NCBI GenBank assembly: GCA_033032865.1
Contig: JAWHQI010000064.1
Span: 2,356,001-2,420,000 of the forward strand
From: Dactylorhiza incarnata
Lineage: Eukaryota > Streptophyta > Magnoliopsida > Asparagales > Orchidaceae
Reading direction: 5' to 3'
Length of the DNA stretch: 64,000 nucleotides
The notes below the pieces were generated by a model. That model was given only the letters and a program-made list of their open reading frames with translations, ran no database searches and was not told where the DNA came from. Position 1 is the stretch's first letter. Each line of letters begins with the position of its first letter. The position numbers and the translations under genes are program-made. Shown here one piece after another: positions 55,572 through 64,000 of this stretch.

Positions 55572-56051
55572 CTGCGCCAAACAAACAAAAAATGCTCTCA
55601 GATTCATTCTGTTTGTAACACTAGCTTTGATTTTAAACTCTATAAACATCCTATTATAATGATTTAGCTCTGTTCTTCTCGTTTCCCAGCCCCTTTCATC
55701 TCTCCCAGCTCCGGCCAACTCCTGGTCTTCTTCTTCTCTCTCTTGTCCATTCCCCCTTCTACCCCATGTTATCTCCTAACCCAGAAATTAGGACCTAACA
55801 GACATAAATTGAATCACAGGAAGTGAAAAAGAGAGAGAAGATCACCTGTCTGCACTCTTGAGAGTGTAGGTTAGATCGCAGATGGGGAGCCGATGGCTGT
55901 AGGGGTTGTCGACGGAAACCTCGCTGTTGAAATGAGCGCCGTCCAAGCCCAACCGCTTCACGGAGACGTCCGTCACGTTCGCCTCCGGTTTCTTCACGTT
56001 GGCGATCTTCTCCGCCAGGAACTCCTTGGCTTTCTCCACCAGATTCGACAT
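55313..56051 (-). CDS. LEA14: LEA14-type late-embryogenesis-abundant protein (LEA_2), two exons
   Basis: Exons 56051-55846 and 55571-55313 join through a GT-AG intron of 274 bp to give 154 residues, the usual length of Lea14 proteins (about 150). The start is the ATG at 56051 (MSNLVEKAKEFLAEKIANVK). The LEA_2 fold carries VSVDNPYSHRLPICDLTYTL, then across the splice SADRIVASGTMADPG, KVPYDFLMSLLRDIG, DWDIDYELEVGL and IDLPIIGNFTIPMKSKGEMK. Known family members are small cytosolic beta-sandwich proteins that accumulate on drying, cold or ABA and are thought to protect proteins or membranes. All family positions I can check look intact, with no stops or shifts. A TA-rich 3' region follows toward 55190. 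Confidence 0.92.
55846..56051 (-). CDS. LEA14: LEA14 exon 1
   Basis: 206 bases, codons 1-68 plus two bases of codon 69 (AG|G, Arg). The donor AG|GTGATC is at 55845. Confidence 0.9.
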
Positions 56052-56230
56052 CGTTTTTTTTTTCCTCCTGCTCTAGCCGCACCGATCGCCGGAATTAATA
56101 AAAGGGCGGGGGAGAGAAAGAGATCTGGCGTACCCTTGAAGTGGATAGATAATGGTGGGGCTCTGAATTGCCGAGCGGGCGGTGGCGATGATTTAGGCCA
56201 CGCGTAAGGCCGAGATGAGATTGCGGATCT

Positions 56231-56279
56231 GCCGACAATCCGGTTGACCCTTTTCGGCCGGCGGCATCCTTTACACGTG
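56231..56279 (-). promoter_or_regulatory. Candidate DRE/CRT and ABRE (G-box) upstream of LEA14
   Basis: CACGTG within TACACGTGATC at 56274-56279 is an ABRE/G-box core about 225 bp before the LEA14 start codon. GCCGAC at 56231-56236 is a DRE/CRT core, and CACGCG at 56199-56204 resembles a coupling element. This combination fits ABA- and dehydration-responsive control expected for LEA genes; position and function are inferred. Confidence 0.5.
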
Positions 56280-56359
56280 ATCATTGATTAATGGAATTAT
56301 TATATTTATCTTTTAGTTTAATTAATCCGAGACTAATTAGTTAATGAACTTCAAACAGA

Positions 56360-56545
56360 CGGCTTCGTTTGCAGTGACGTTTGATCGCCGTTGCGGGAGC
56401 AAGGCTGGTAGCCAAACGGCGCCCGAGGGTGCGCGCCGGTGTTTGCAAAAGCCACACCACCGCTCTCCGTCTCCAACCCCGCCTGGGACCCGGTCCCAGC
56501 CCTCCTCCGTTCCCAGCCGCCTTTTGCCGCCCCAAACGAAGCCTT
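56360..56545. mobile_element. Small MITE-like element with GGCTTCGTTTG ends
   Basis: GGCTTCGTTTG near 56361 and CAAACGAAGCC ending at 56544 are inverted, enclosing ~180 bp of GC-rich sequence without coding. TTAAG follows on the right, but no matching TSD is seen on the left, so its Tourist-like nature is only suggested. Confidence 0.45.
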
Positions 56546-56687
56546 AAGTGTTGAGGGATTATGCATTCAAAAGATGTCGGACGTGTTTAACGGCTAAGAT
56601 GGAAATGACGGCGGTTATTCTGAATTTATGCAGTCGTGAAAGTAGTGGTTACAAAGTAGGAATTGTAGGTCGCTTGACGTTACATAT

Positions 56688-56850
56688 TTGCTCCGGTGAG
56701 TTCAGTCAAAAACTACTTTGTCGTGAGTGTAATTGACATAACAATTAAACATAAACAATGGATAGAGTTTCGTAGATGTGGTAGATCATTCAAGAACGAC
56801 GGTTCGTAACCATCATTAAACATATTTTCGTCCGCGGCGACCCTATATCT
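56688..56850 (+). repeat. Dispersed-repeat copy
   Basis: GCTCCGGTGAGTTCAGTCAA, AAACATAAACAATGGAT, AGTTTCGTAGATG and TTCAAGAACGACGGTTCGTA keep the landmark order of the family at 12455 and 51799. Confidence 0.55.
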
Positions 56851-57746
56851 CATTAGTAGGTTGGAAAATACATAACACGAATTCTTGAATAGTTTAGGCC
56901 CAACAACTCACACACAAAGCTAAATTTGCCCGCGGCGACTTCCTTTATGCTAACATATTTTCAAGGTCTACGATATCATTATGATTTCGTTTATGCTAAC
57001 ACAAATTTTGGAATGATTTTTTTTTTTTAACAAAGTATGATATCGCTATTGTTAAATAGAATTTGGTAAATCATTTAAACAATGTAGAAGAATCAAAAGC
57101 GTGACAAATCGTGAATGAATAAAATAATTAATCATATCACCATGACTTACTATGATATATATTATATATTAAATGCATTTAAAATCATGAGGTTGGAGCA
57201 CATGACATTAACTACGGGTTGTGTATCAATACATTAAATAGTTTATCTATCTATCACATCAAACCATACGAGCCCCACGACACTAATCCAGCCTTACCCA
57301 ATAACCTAAATTACACATGGGTCTACTGACCAGTTATCTCTCACCGTCACCCAACAACACACGTGTCGCATGCGCCCCTTCTGTTCGCTCCTCCCACACT
57401 ACCCCTCGCTTTGTGGCACGTGTTGCTAGTCGAGAAGTCTTCCTCGGATTGTCCTCTAGATGACATCGTATTCATCGCGGCGAGATATTGATCTCAGACA
57501 TTTATCTTGCTATATTTCTCGTCAAGTTACATGTGACCGATTCTCCCTTCCCGCACTTCTCTCTCCAAGAGCGAATCCTCACTCCGGCTTCTCAAAGAAG
57601 CAATCTAGTGAGTGGAGCTTCTCTTATTTCCACTATATCTACTCTTTCCACATACTCCCGCATAATTTCGAAGATACATTATGTTTATTGTTTATGGAAA
57701 CAAAGTTTTGCAATCTCTAACAAATAGTTACATTTTCTAAAAACCC
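56851..57746. other. Intergenic DNA, no gene recognised
   Basis: AT-rich to 57250, then more balanced. ACACGTGTCGC near 57360 and GGCACGTGTTGC near 57416 contain CACGTG cores and a CT-rich stretch follows, which could be a promoter fragment, but no downstream coding frame is recognisable. Confidence 0.4.
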
Positions 57747-58091
57747 TTAGGGTACGTTCGGCAGCCTGGAATTGAAATTGAGGAATTGGAATTCAGCCAT
57801 TTCCAAAACCAGCAGGAATTGGAATTTGCTGAATTCCAATTTTGCTGTTCGGATGATGTGCAGAATTAGGCATTAGGAATTAAAATTGGACAATTTTGAT
57901 GTTCAGTTGCAGAACGGAATTCAGATTTGGAATTGGAAATAATAGAGTAGAAAAAAATAATACAAACAAAAGACAGTCCAAACATAATATGGAAAGTCAC
58001 TCCAACTTAAGGTCGTCTGGCAAAGTCATACATAATATTAAAGTCCATACATAATAAAAAGTTGCACAAAAAAGTTAACAAATAAATAGTA

Positions 58092-58760
58092 CTAATTAAG
58101 CTGCATTTGAAGCCACTCCAACTTAAGGTCGTCTGGCAAAGTCATGAATACCCCAAACATAGTGGTATCGCGAGAGAGTATATCCATGGCCTTTAGTAAT
58201 TCACGTTTCTGTAATTGCGGTATATTACCAAGGGCAACATATATGGCTTGAGCACGTGTCATCGACGTATCTGCAGCAATAGTGTGTCTACCAAGAAATG
58301 ACTTATCCATGCTAGAGGCAACACTGGATATGACTTCTGCCAATGCATCAATCCCACCTGATTTCTTCTTCTTCTTTTTTGTGCTTCCCTCCCCTAGCAA
58401 TCCAGGTCGATCTCCTGGATTGTTACTTTCTTCCACAAATGACTCCTTGTCTATCTCGATAATATTCTCGATCACTGTTGCAGCATGACTACCTGTGGCC
58501 TTATCATTACCACATAACACTCCCAAATCAGACCAATTAATAACAACCTTCCCTTTGTAATGTTTCACCGTCGGATGAGCCTGCAAATTAGCCCAAAACA
58601 TTAATAAAAAACATAGAATATAGGTTACCTTACATGTAAGAACATATAACATAAATAGAATGTTGGTTACCTTTATGTAGTTTGCACACACCTCATCACT
58701 ATCCACCTTGACCACATGTCGTCCTCAATCCCATCCAAATCCACTAGTATCTAGCATAGC
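58092..58760 (-). pseudogene. Harbinger-associated Myb/SANT-like protein, truncated
   Basis: TSGFGWD, then VVKVDSDEVCANYIK, splices (GT after AAAG near 58671, AG before GCTCATCC near 58581) to AHPTVKHYKGKVVINWSDLG and LCGNDKATGSHA, the Myb/SANT-like (PF12776-type) domain of PIF/Harbinger ORF1. A Lys-rich stretch and a helical C-terminus (SVASSMDKSFLG ... LPDDLKLEWLQMQLN) end at the stop 58092. The N-terminal third is lost and a TGA interrupts it near 58716. The known role of this partner is to assist nuclear import and DNA binding of the transposase. Confidence 0.75.
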
Positions 58761-58791
58761 ACTTACATCGTGATGGTTGTTTTAGTATTGC

Positions 58792-58964
58792 TCATCGTTT
58801 CTTTAGCAAGCCGAAAGTCTTCTCTATTACATTCCTTTCCCGAGCATGACGTAAATTAAATAACTCCTTATAAGTTGTGGGCTTATTACCATGTGCCGAC
58901 CACTCCTTAAGGTGATATCGTGTTGAACAATAAGGAGCTAGAAACCCGGAACCATTTGTATACC
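58792..58964 (-). pseudogene. Harbinger DDE transposase C-terminal remnant
   Basis: YTNGSGFLAPYCSTRYHLKE, W, then ELFNLRHARERNVIEKTFGL and LKKR before TGA match the end of the DDE_Tnp_4 domain; the Glu in RNVIEKTFG corresponds to the last catalytic acid. The first two Asp regions are missing. Confidence 0.75.
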
Positions 58965-59637
58965 ATTAATAATAACCTTTTCATTTAACATCTAAGCATT
59001 CATAAATCTGGGAAGAAGAAAAAATTTCAAAACCAACTCCTCCATTACCCCCTTTCCATCAACAACATCTGGATCATCCAGGTTAAAAAAATAGCATAGC
59101 ATATATAATTTTCGGGTTCTAAATCTATGTCCTAAACCAAAAAAATGCGAAGAGGAAGTAAGAGGAGGGAAGTATTGCCGGCGAGAGTCTATAGAGGGAA
59201 GTATTGTCGGCGAGAGTCGGGAACCTTCATCTACAGACAGAAGTATTGCCGGCAACAACGATCGTCTGGAGCCACCGACAATACATCGTCTGAACACCCC
59301 TCGGAAAGAGGAGTGGGAGAGGAAGGATAGCGTTCGACGGCGAAGAGGAAGAAAGAGGGGGGGGGGGGAGGAAGTGTTTACCAGTGGCAGCGGGTAGGGA
59401 TCGCGACTGGCGGCGGGTATGCGTTCTCGCGATAAGACGTCGGGCTTCCTCTCCTCGCCGAAAACCCAGAAAAAACACCGTGAACGCAAGGAATTGGGGC
59501 TAGCCTTATTTAAAAACATAGATATTCACGGAATTTCAATTCCAACTCATTTTCAAGGTGCTGAACACCTGAAATGAATTCAAATATCTCAATTCCAATT
59601 CCAGAATTCCATTTCCAGGGGGCCGAACGGACCCTTA

Positions 59638-60176
59638 TCTTTCCCCAATAGCAAGATCTAGTCTATTCCTTTCTCGGATATACATGGGTGTCTCCCTCTA
59701 TCACTATACATATGATGCTTGAATGGCAGACCCGAGTCTGACAGTGACACTGAAATGCTCACTTTTTTCCGGATACGACCCCACAACCTTAGTGGAAGAA
59801 AAAGGCTCCACAAGCTCGACAACCTAGACTCCAGGTCTCCACCCATGTTTGCCAAATATATAGCCTCGTTTGAGAGCAATAGAGGCATCCTTTAGAGGAC
59901 TACTTCCTTACTTCCGATCGCTTGGAATCAAGAGACCTTGGCATTTTCTGGAGGGAGGGGGCACTCTTTGGCAAGCTCCCGAGTGTGTGGTTGAACCTCC
60001 GATTATCTCCGACCACATCCATTGTTTTCAGCTACCATAAAAGCAGTGTTATCCCCGGTTAAGAACATTTCATGGTCCAACAATACATCTACGCAAGCAA
60101 ATGTTCAGTTGGAATTGGTTCGTGTTGATATTTGTGGTCTCATCGAAGAGATAAGTCATCTTACTTATAATCTTGT
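59638..60176 (+). other. Mostly unassigned; possible copia integrase scrap at 60040-60170
   Basis: 60040-60170 read in plus frame gives NVQLELVRVDICG, reminiscent of the LELVHxDICGP start of copia integrase cores, with no further support. The remainder has no recognisable feature. Confidence 0.3.
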
Positions 60177-60344
60177 TGTATACCCGTGAAGGCCTCAGGA
60201 TGCGCCCAAAGGAAACCTCGCAGAAAAGAGATGGGGGTAGCGATCGAAGCACACACGAGCCCCAGATATGTACACAACTGCGCGCAAAAGCGCACGACAG
60301 CACACGGGCTGCACCCCTCGCCGCAAGAAGAATGGCCGACCAAG

Positions 60345-60960
60345 TCGCACCCCTCAAGGGGGGTACGGGCCGACCACACCCCCAAGGGGGTACGAGCCGG
60401 CTACACCCCCCAAGGGGGTGCCGCACCCCCCAAGGGGGTGCGGCCCGGCCGCACCCCTTGAGGGGTGCGGCCAAACCGCACCCCCCAAGGGGGTGCGGCC
60501 AAACCGCACCCCCAAGGGGTGCGGCCCAGCCGCACCCCCTGTGGGGTGCGGCCAAGCCGCACCCCCCCAAGGGGGTGCGGCCAAGCCGCACCCCCAAAGG
60601 GGGTGCGGCCAAGCCGCACCCCCAAAGGGGTGCGGCCCAGCCGCACCCCCCAAGGGGGTGCGGCCAAACCGCACCCCCAAGGGGTGCGGCCCAGCCGCAC
60701 CCCCTGTGGGGTGCGGCCAAGCCGCACCCCCCCAAGGGGGTGCGGCCAAGCCGCACCCCCCAAGGGGTGCGGCCAAGCCGCACCCCCCAAGGGGTGCGGC
60801 CCAGCCGCACCCCTTGTGGGGTGCGGCCAAGCCGCACCCTCCAAGGGGTGCGGCCGGGCCGCACCCCCCCATGGGGTGCGGCCAAGCCGCACCGACCCCT
60901 TGGGATGCGGCCGATCCGCACCCTCCCTATTCGGGGGTGCGCGGCCGTGCCCACTCCTTC
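60345..60960 (+). repeat. Palindromic GC-rich minisatellite, ~29 bp unit, ~20 copies
   Basis: Unit GGGGTGCGGCCAAGCCGCAC plus CCCCCAA. GGGTGCGGC and GCCGCACCC within a unit are inverted copies separated by CAA/CCA, so every unit can fold as a hairpin. Part of the array is itself duplicated (60494-60640 resembles 60660-60775). Long open frames on both strands here are repeat artefacts. Confidence 0.9.
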
Positions 60961-61109
60961 TAGGGGTGCGGTCCGGCGCCCGCTCCTCTCCGGAGGACTT
61001 CAACCGCTCGCTATGGAGCGGCTCCTCGATTCACCGTCCGTCCGAGGCATCTCCCGGGGCCCGTCGCGCATTTGGGGAGCTTCAGCGCTAACCCGCGCTC
61101 GGAACGTTT

Positions 61110-61212
61110 CTGAACACAGTCGGGAAGCCTTCTCACTTTTTGTCTTTCCGGCTTCTCACTTTTTGTCTTTCCGGCTTCTCACATTTTGGGTTTTAGGCTT
61201 CTCACTTTTCAG
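61110..61212 (+). repeat. ~23-bp tandem repeats
   Basis: GGCTTCTCACTTTTTGTCTT-type units, about four, in U3 upstream of the TATA box. Confidence 0.7.
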
Positions 61213-61489
61213 GAACAGTTAGTCGCCTTTTCCACCTCCAACAGAACTGCCCGAACTGCCCAAACTGCCCAAGCTGCCCGAGGGGCAAGGTGGTCATTTA
61301 CGAAAAATAGTGATCCGAGGGCCCCGAACCGGAGAATATGATTCGTCCACCGAGCATTTATGGAAACTGCCAACGGTAAAATTACCGGGCCGCCCCCGAC
61401 AAAAACTATAAAAGGAGCCCCATGGCTTCATTTGAAAGGACCTTGACTTCTGGACTCAGGAGAGCTCCTTGCAGACTTTTGCGGAATTC

Positions 61490-61975
61490 TCCTTCGGCAC
61501 TTGAAGATCTCCTTCGGGACTTGAAGATCTCCTTCGGGACTTGAAGATCTTCATCTTCCAGAAAGGCGACTAGCCTTCTCGATTCCGAAAGGCGACAAGC
61601 AGTTCTCAGAAGAGAAAGACGACGAGCCTTCTCGATTCCGAAAGGCGACGAGCAGTTCTCAGAAGAGAAAGGCGACTAGCCTTCTCGATTCCGAAAGGCG
61701 ACAAGCAGTTCTCAGAAGAGAAAGACGACGAGCCTTCTCGATTCCGAAAGGCGACAAGCAGTTCTCAGAAGAGGAAGACGATTAGCCTTCTCGATTCCGA
61801 AAGGCGACAAGCAGTTCTCAGAAGAGAAAGACGACGAGCCTTCTCGATTCCGAAAGGCGACGAGCAGTTCTCAGAAGAGAAAGGCGACCAGCTTTCTCAA
61901 TTCCAGAAAGGCGACCAGCATCTCTCAGAAGGGAAAGGCGACTAGCCTTCCCGCTTCCGAAAGGCGACTAACAGT
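61490..61975 (+). repeat. 20-bp and 53-bp tandem repeats in R/U5
   Basis: Three copies of CTCCTTCGGGACTTGAAGAT-type 20-mers at 61490-61550, then about seven 53-bp units (AGCCTTCTCGATTCCGAAAG, GCGACAAGCAGTTCTCAGAA, GAGAAAGACGACG) to 61975. They would be in the 5' leader of the transcript. Confidence 0.9.
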
Positions 61976-62295
61976 CTTTGAAGGGAAAAGGACTTAGTTT
62001 TTTCGTGAGGTGGCCTGTCACCCTCGAAGCTCTCTTTCTCCAAGTATTGTAACGAGCAGCGGTCTGTCGCGCTCGAGTTCTAGCTTCCAAGTTGTAACTC
62101 CTCCAGAAGATAGTGAAGTTTGGTCGGCACAGCTCCGGCCGCGTGGTTTTTTACCCTTTCCGGGTTTTCCACGTTAAAAAGTCTCTGCGTACTCAACGAA
62201 CCTCTAATTGACTGTTTGCGCGCTTAGCTTGCTCACGAGCTAAGGCGGTTCAAGTGAACCGGTCTACCAAGAGCCCTAAGCGTTCCGCAACAGTT

Positions 62296-62307
62296 TGGCG
62301 CCGTCTG
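62296..62307 (+). promoter_or_regulatory. Primer-binding site TGGCGCCGTCTG
   Basis: Three bases after the LTR end. TGGCGCCGT is the common primer-site start of plant Tat/Athila-type gypsy elements. Confidence 0.8.
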
Positions 62308-62344
62308 TGGGAACATTCCCAGAACTTTTTGAAGGTCAACCGCG

Positions 62345-64000
62345 ATGGCGAGGAAGAGTACCCGCACTGCGGAGGGATCAGCGCTGGAGGGACGCGTCGA
62401 CCCAGCTCCCTCCCCCTCGCAAATCGACGCACCACCCGCAGAGCAGGCACTCCCTGCGCCAGCAGCTGGGATGGAAGTGCGCATACGGCGAATCGAAGAG
62501 CACCAAGCCGAGATGTTGGCTCTCGTAAGGGATCTCGGAGCTCCTCAGGCTCCGGTCCAGCCACCAGCTCCAAACGCACCGCCACCCCCAGTTCTAAACC
62601 TTGTCCCGAACCAAGAAGCCGTCCAGGAAGATGAGGCTTCAGAAGGATTCTCCAACGCGGCGAGTTCCGCTCACCTTGTCCTGCCGGCTGGAGGACCGGA
62701 AGCTGACCACCGTCGCCACCATCCCAGAAGAGCCCCCCCGGAGCGGGCAACGGAAAGGACTACGCGCGAAGAAATCCGTGATATGATCGAAGAAGAGTAT
62801 GCCCAAGCAGGACGACGCGCCGCGCTCGCTCGCCGCCCCGCGCATCAGGGCTCCCCCCTGTCACCTCAAGTCCTAGCCCATCCAATCCCGAATGGCTTCA
62901 AGCTTCCTAACATTGAGACATTCGACGGGACGGACGACCCTTTGGAACACGTCAACCATTTCACCACCATCATGAGGATCTACAGCGCTCCTGATCAGCT
63001 CCTCTGCCAGGTGTTCCCAGCGACCTTGAAGGGCCAAGCGCGCACTTGGTTCCATTCTCTGCGGAATGGGGCCATCAACAACTTCACGGAAATGGCACAG
63101 CAGTTCGTGGATCAGTTCATCGCCAACCGCCGAATTGTCCGGGATCCCTCCCATCTCTCAGGGATCCGCCAGAACGACGGAGAGACGCTCAAGGACTTCT
63201 TCCGACGCTTCACTACCGAGGCGCGGCAGATCCCAGGGGTTGACCCCGAACTCTTGCGGGGAGTTTTCTTAGGAGGGCTCCGCCCAAGTGGATTCTATTC
63301 GGCTCTCATGAGAGAAACCGTACCAAGCTACCCCGACCTTGTTCACAGGGTCGAAGCGCAAATAGCTGCAGATGAGGCCATCGAAGCACATCGTCGGCAG
63401 TTCGAAGGAAGCCAAGGAAAGAAAAGGGGAACAGATCAAGCCCCTCGCGAACGAGAAGATCGTCGCGGCGAGGAGCGCCGCGGTGACGGACGTCGGCATG
63501 ACCCCCGAAGGGATCTGGGACCGCAGCCGCCCAGGACCTACACCCCACTGAACACCACCAGAACGAACGTGCTCTACGCCATTCAGAACAACCCCGAACT
63601 TCGCATGCCCCGGATACCCCCGCCAAATCCGAGGGGTGACCAGTCCAGATACTGCGAGTTCCATCGAGGAACAGGACATACCACCGAAGAGTGCACCAGG
63701 CTCAAAGACGAGATCGAGCGCCTCATCCGCCAGGGACTCCTGGGAAGATTCTTACAAGGCCAGATCCCCAATCAGCCCCAGCAGCCTAGGGAGGCAGGAG
63801 AGCAGCCCCCCGCCCCCCGAGGCGCGGGTGGAGGAAGGCCGATGGTAGGGGAAATCGAGACGATCGCCGGACCGCCAGTCTTGGCGTCACAGATCCTCTC
63901 GATCGCCCAGCCCGCGAGAGACCACGAAGACAAAAAACTCAAGCAGGATATTACGATAGCTTTCGGAGATGAAGACTTACGAGGGTTGCGGCTTCCACAC
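62345..64000 (+). CDS. gag of a Tat-like gypsy element, intact, open at the window edge
   Basis: From ATG at 62345 the frame is open for 552 codons to the last base, with no stop. Residues ~1-190 are Pro/Ala/Glu-rich with a predicted helical stretch (MEVRIRRIEEHQAEM). The Retrotrans_gag core at ~195-335 carries ETFDGTDDPLEHVNHF, FPATLKGQARTWFHSL and GETLKDFFRRF. An Arg/Asp-rich basic stretch lies at ~355-400. A zinc knuckle near residue 436 (YCEFHRGTGHTTEECTRLKD) has the C-x2-H-x4-H-x4-C spacing of Tat gag. The start of a pol-ward region (GEIETIAGPP, DITIAFGDEDLRGLRLPH) lies at the edge. Gag forms the virus-like particle. The absence of any break suggests a young insertion. Confidence 0.85.
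   Translation, partial: MARKSTRTAEGSALEGRVDPAPSPSQIDAPPAEQALPAPAAGMEVRIRRIEEHQAEMLALVRDLGAPQAPVQPPAPNAPPPPVLNLVPNQEAVQEDEASEGFSNAASSAHLVLPAGGPEADHRRHHPRRAPPERATERTTREEIRDMIEEEYAQAGRRAALARRPAHQGSPLSPQVLAHPIPNGFKLPNIETFDGTDDPLEHVNHFTTIMRIYSAPDQLLCQVFPATLKGQARTWFHSLRNGAINNFTEMAQQFVDQFIANRRIVRDPSHLSGIRQNDGETLKDFFRRFTTEARQIPGVDPELLRGVFLGGLRPSGFYSALMRETVPSYPDLVHRVEAQIAADEAIEAHRRQFEGSQGKKRGTDQAPREREDRRGEERRGDGRRHDPRRDLGPQPPRTYTPLNTTRTNVLYAIQNNPELRMPRIPPPNPRGDQSRYCEFHRGTGHTTEECTRLKDEIERLIRQGLLGRFLQGQIPNQPQQPREAGEQPPAPRGAGGGRPMVGEIETIAGPPVLASQILSIAQPARDHEDKKLKQDITIAFGDEDLRGLRLPH

Larger units (their letters stand above)
57750..59634 (-). mobile_element. PIF/Harbinger element 3, 1885 bp, TSD TTA, with decayed transposase and Myb-like genes
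   Basis: Ends GGGTACGTTCGGC and GCCGAACGGACCC are inverted and flanked by TTA (57747-57749 and 59635-59637). The interior holds remnants of both Harbinger genes on the minus strand: DDE transposase C-terminus 58964-58792, then a Myb/SANT-like protein 58760-58092. This assigns the related GGGTCCGTTCG elements at 49055 and 53590 to PIF/Harbinger. The subterminal GGAATTGAAATT-type sequence is shared with them, but the CGCCCGGGCG array is absent. Confidence 0.85.
60177..62292 (+). repeat. 5' LTR of a Tat-like element (left end tentative)
   Basis: The right end is fixed by CCGCAACA followed by a primer-binding site at 62296. The TATA box CTATAAAAG lies at 61406-61414. The left end is a guess at TGTATACCCG (60177), where sequence character changes; without a second LTR it cannot be verified. 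U3 contains a palindromic GC array and 23-bp repeats, R/U5 a 53-bp array. Confidence 0.55.

Noticed and set aside
60177..60200. Definite left LTR boundary at TGTATACCCG
   Set aside because: Only the TG start and a change of sequence character support it; no second LTR in the window to confirm.
60070..61222. Frames up to 349 codons on both strands
   Set aside because: Translation of the palindromic GC minisatellite in an LTR.

Overview
The window is plant nuclear DNA: a transposon-dense intergenic stretch of a flowering plant, possibly a monocot (an impression, not demonstrated). The evidence is plant-type Ty3/gypsy elements (Tat lineage and a chromovirus), Ty1/copia and LINE remnants, PIF/Harbinger, Tourist and Mutator-like elements with clean target-site duplications (TSDs), a GT-AG intron-split LEA14 gene, and decayed copies of typical plant genes. 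I see no prokaryotic operons, CRISPR array or rRNA.

Layout. 1-12454: nine tandem copies of a ~1.39 kb satellite, running off the left edge, with dimeric higher-order structure. 12455-12960: copies of a dispersed repeat whose first ~20 bp match the satellite junction. 13439-17901 (minus): a decayed TauE/SafE-type sulfite-exporter gene whose 3.65 kb intron is filled by a foldback element, tRNA-like sequences, a 5'-truncated LINE and a Tourist-like element. About 18180-48335: a nest of LTR elements. The outermost layer is a decayed minus-strand Tat element (LTR remnant ~18.2 kb, 3' repeats, pol remnants up to 48.3 kb). Into its 45-bp minisatellite a deleted chromovirus inserted, now LTR-internal-LTR-internal-LTR (18546-34696), bounded by one 5-bp TSD. 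That array was itself invaded by a non-autonomous Tat relative at 20301-26402. Further right lie a truncated copia element (37057-37879) and a nearly complete plus-strand Tat element (37880-44794), both between two copies of a ~1.17 kb segment of the outer element.

48336-60175 is gene-bearing DNA rich in DNA transposons: three PIF/Harbinger elements of one family (49055-50382, 53590-54748, 57750-59634), the last still carrying transposase and Myb/SANT-like remnants; a 236-bp Mutator-like MITE with a 9-bp TSD; remnants of an A-type cyclin and a DUF1764 gene; and the only apparently intact host gene, LEA14 (minus, exons 55846-56051 and 55313-55571). From ~60177 to the right edge is the 5' part of a young Tat-like element: a long LTR with a palindromic GC-rich array, a primer-binding site (PBS), and a gag frame open from 62345 to 64000.

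Apart from LEA14 there is no cooperating gene set. The biology here is repeat dynamics: satellite homogenisation, nested retrotransposition, amplification of GC-rich minisatellites inside LTRs and 3' regions, and loss of coding capacity in elements that could only have moved with proteins from relatives.
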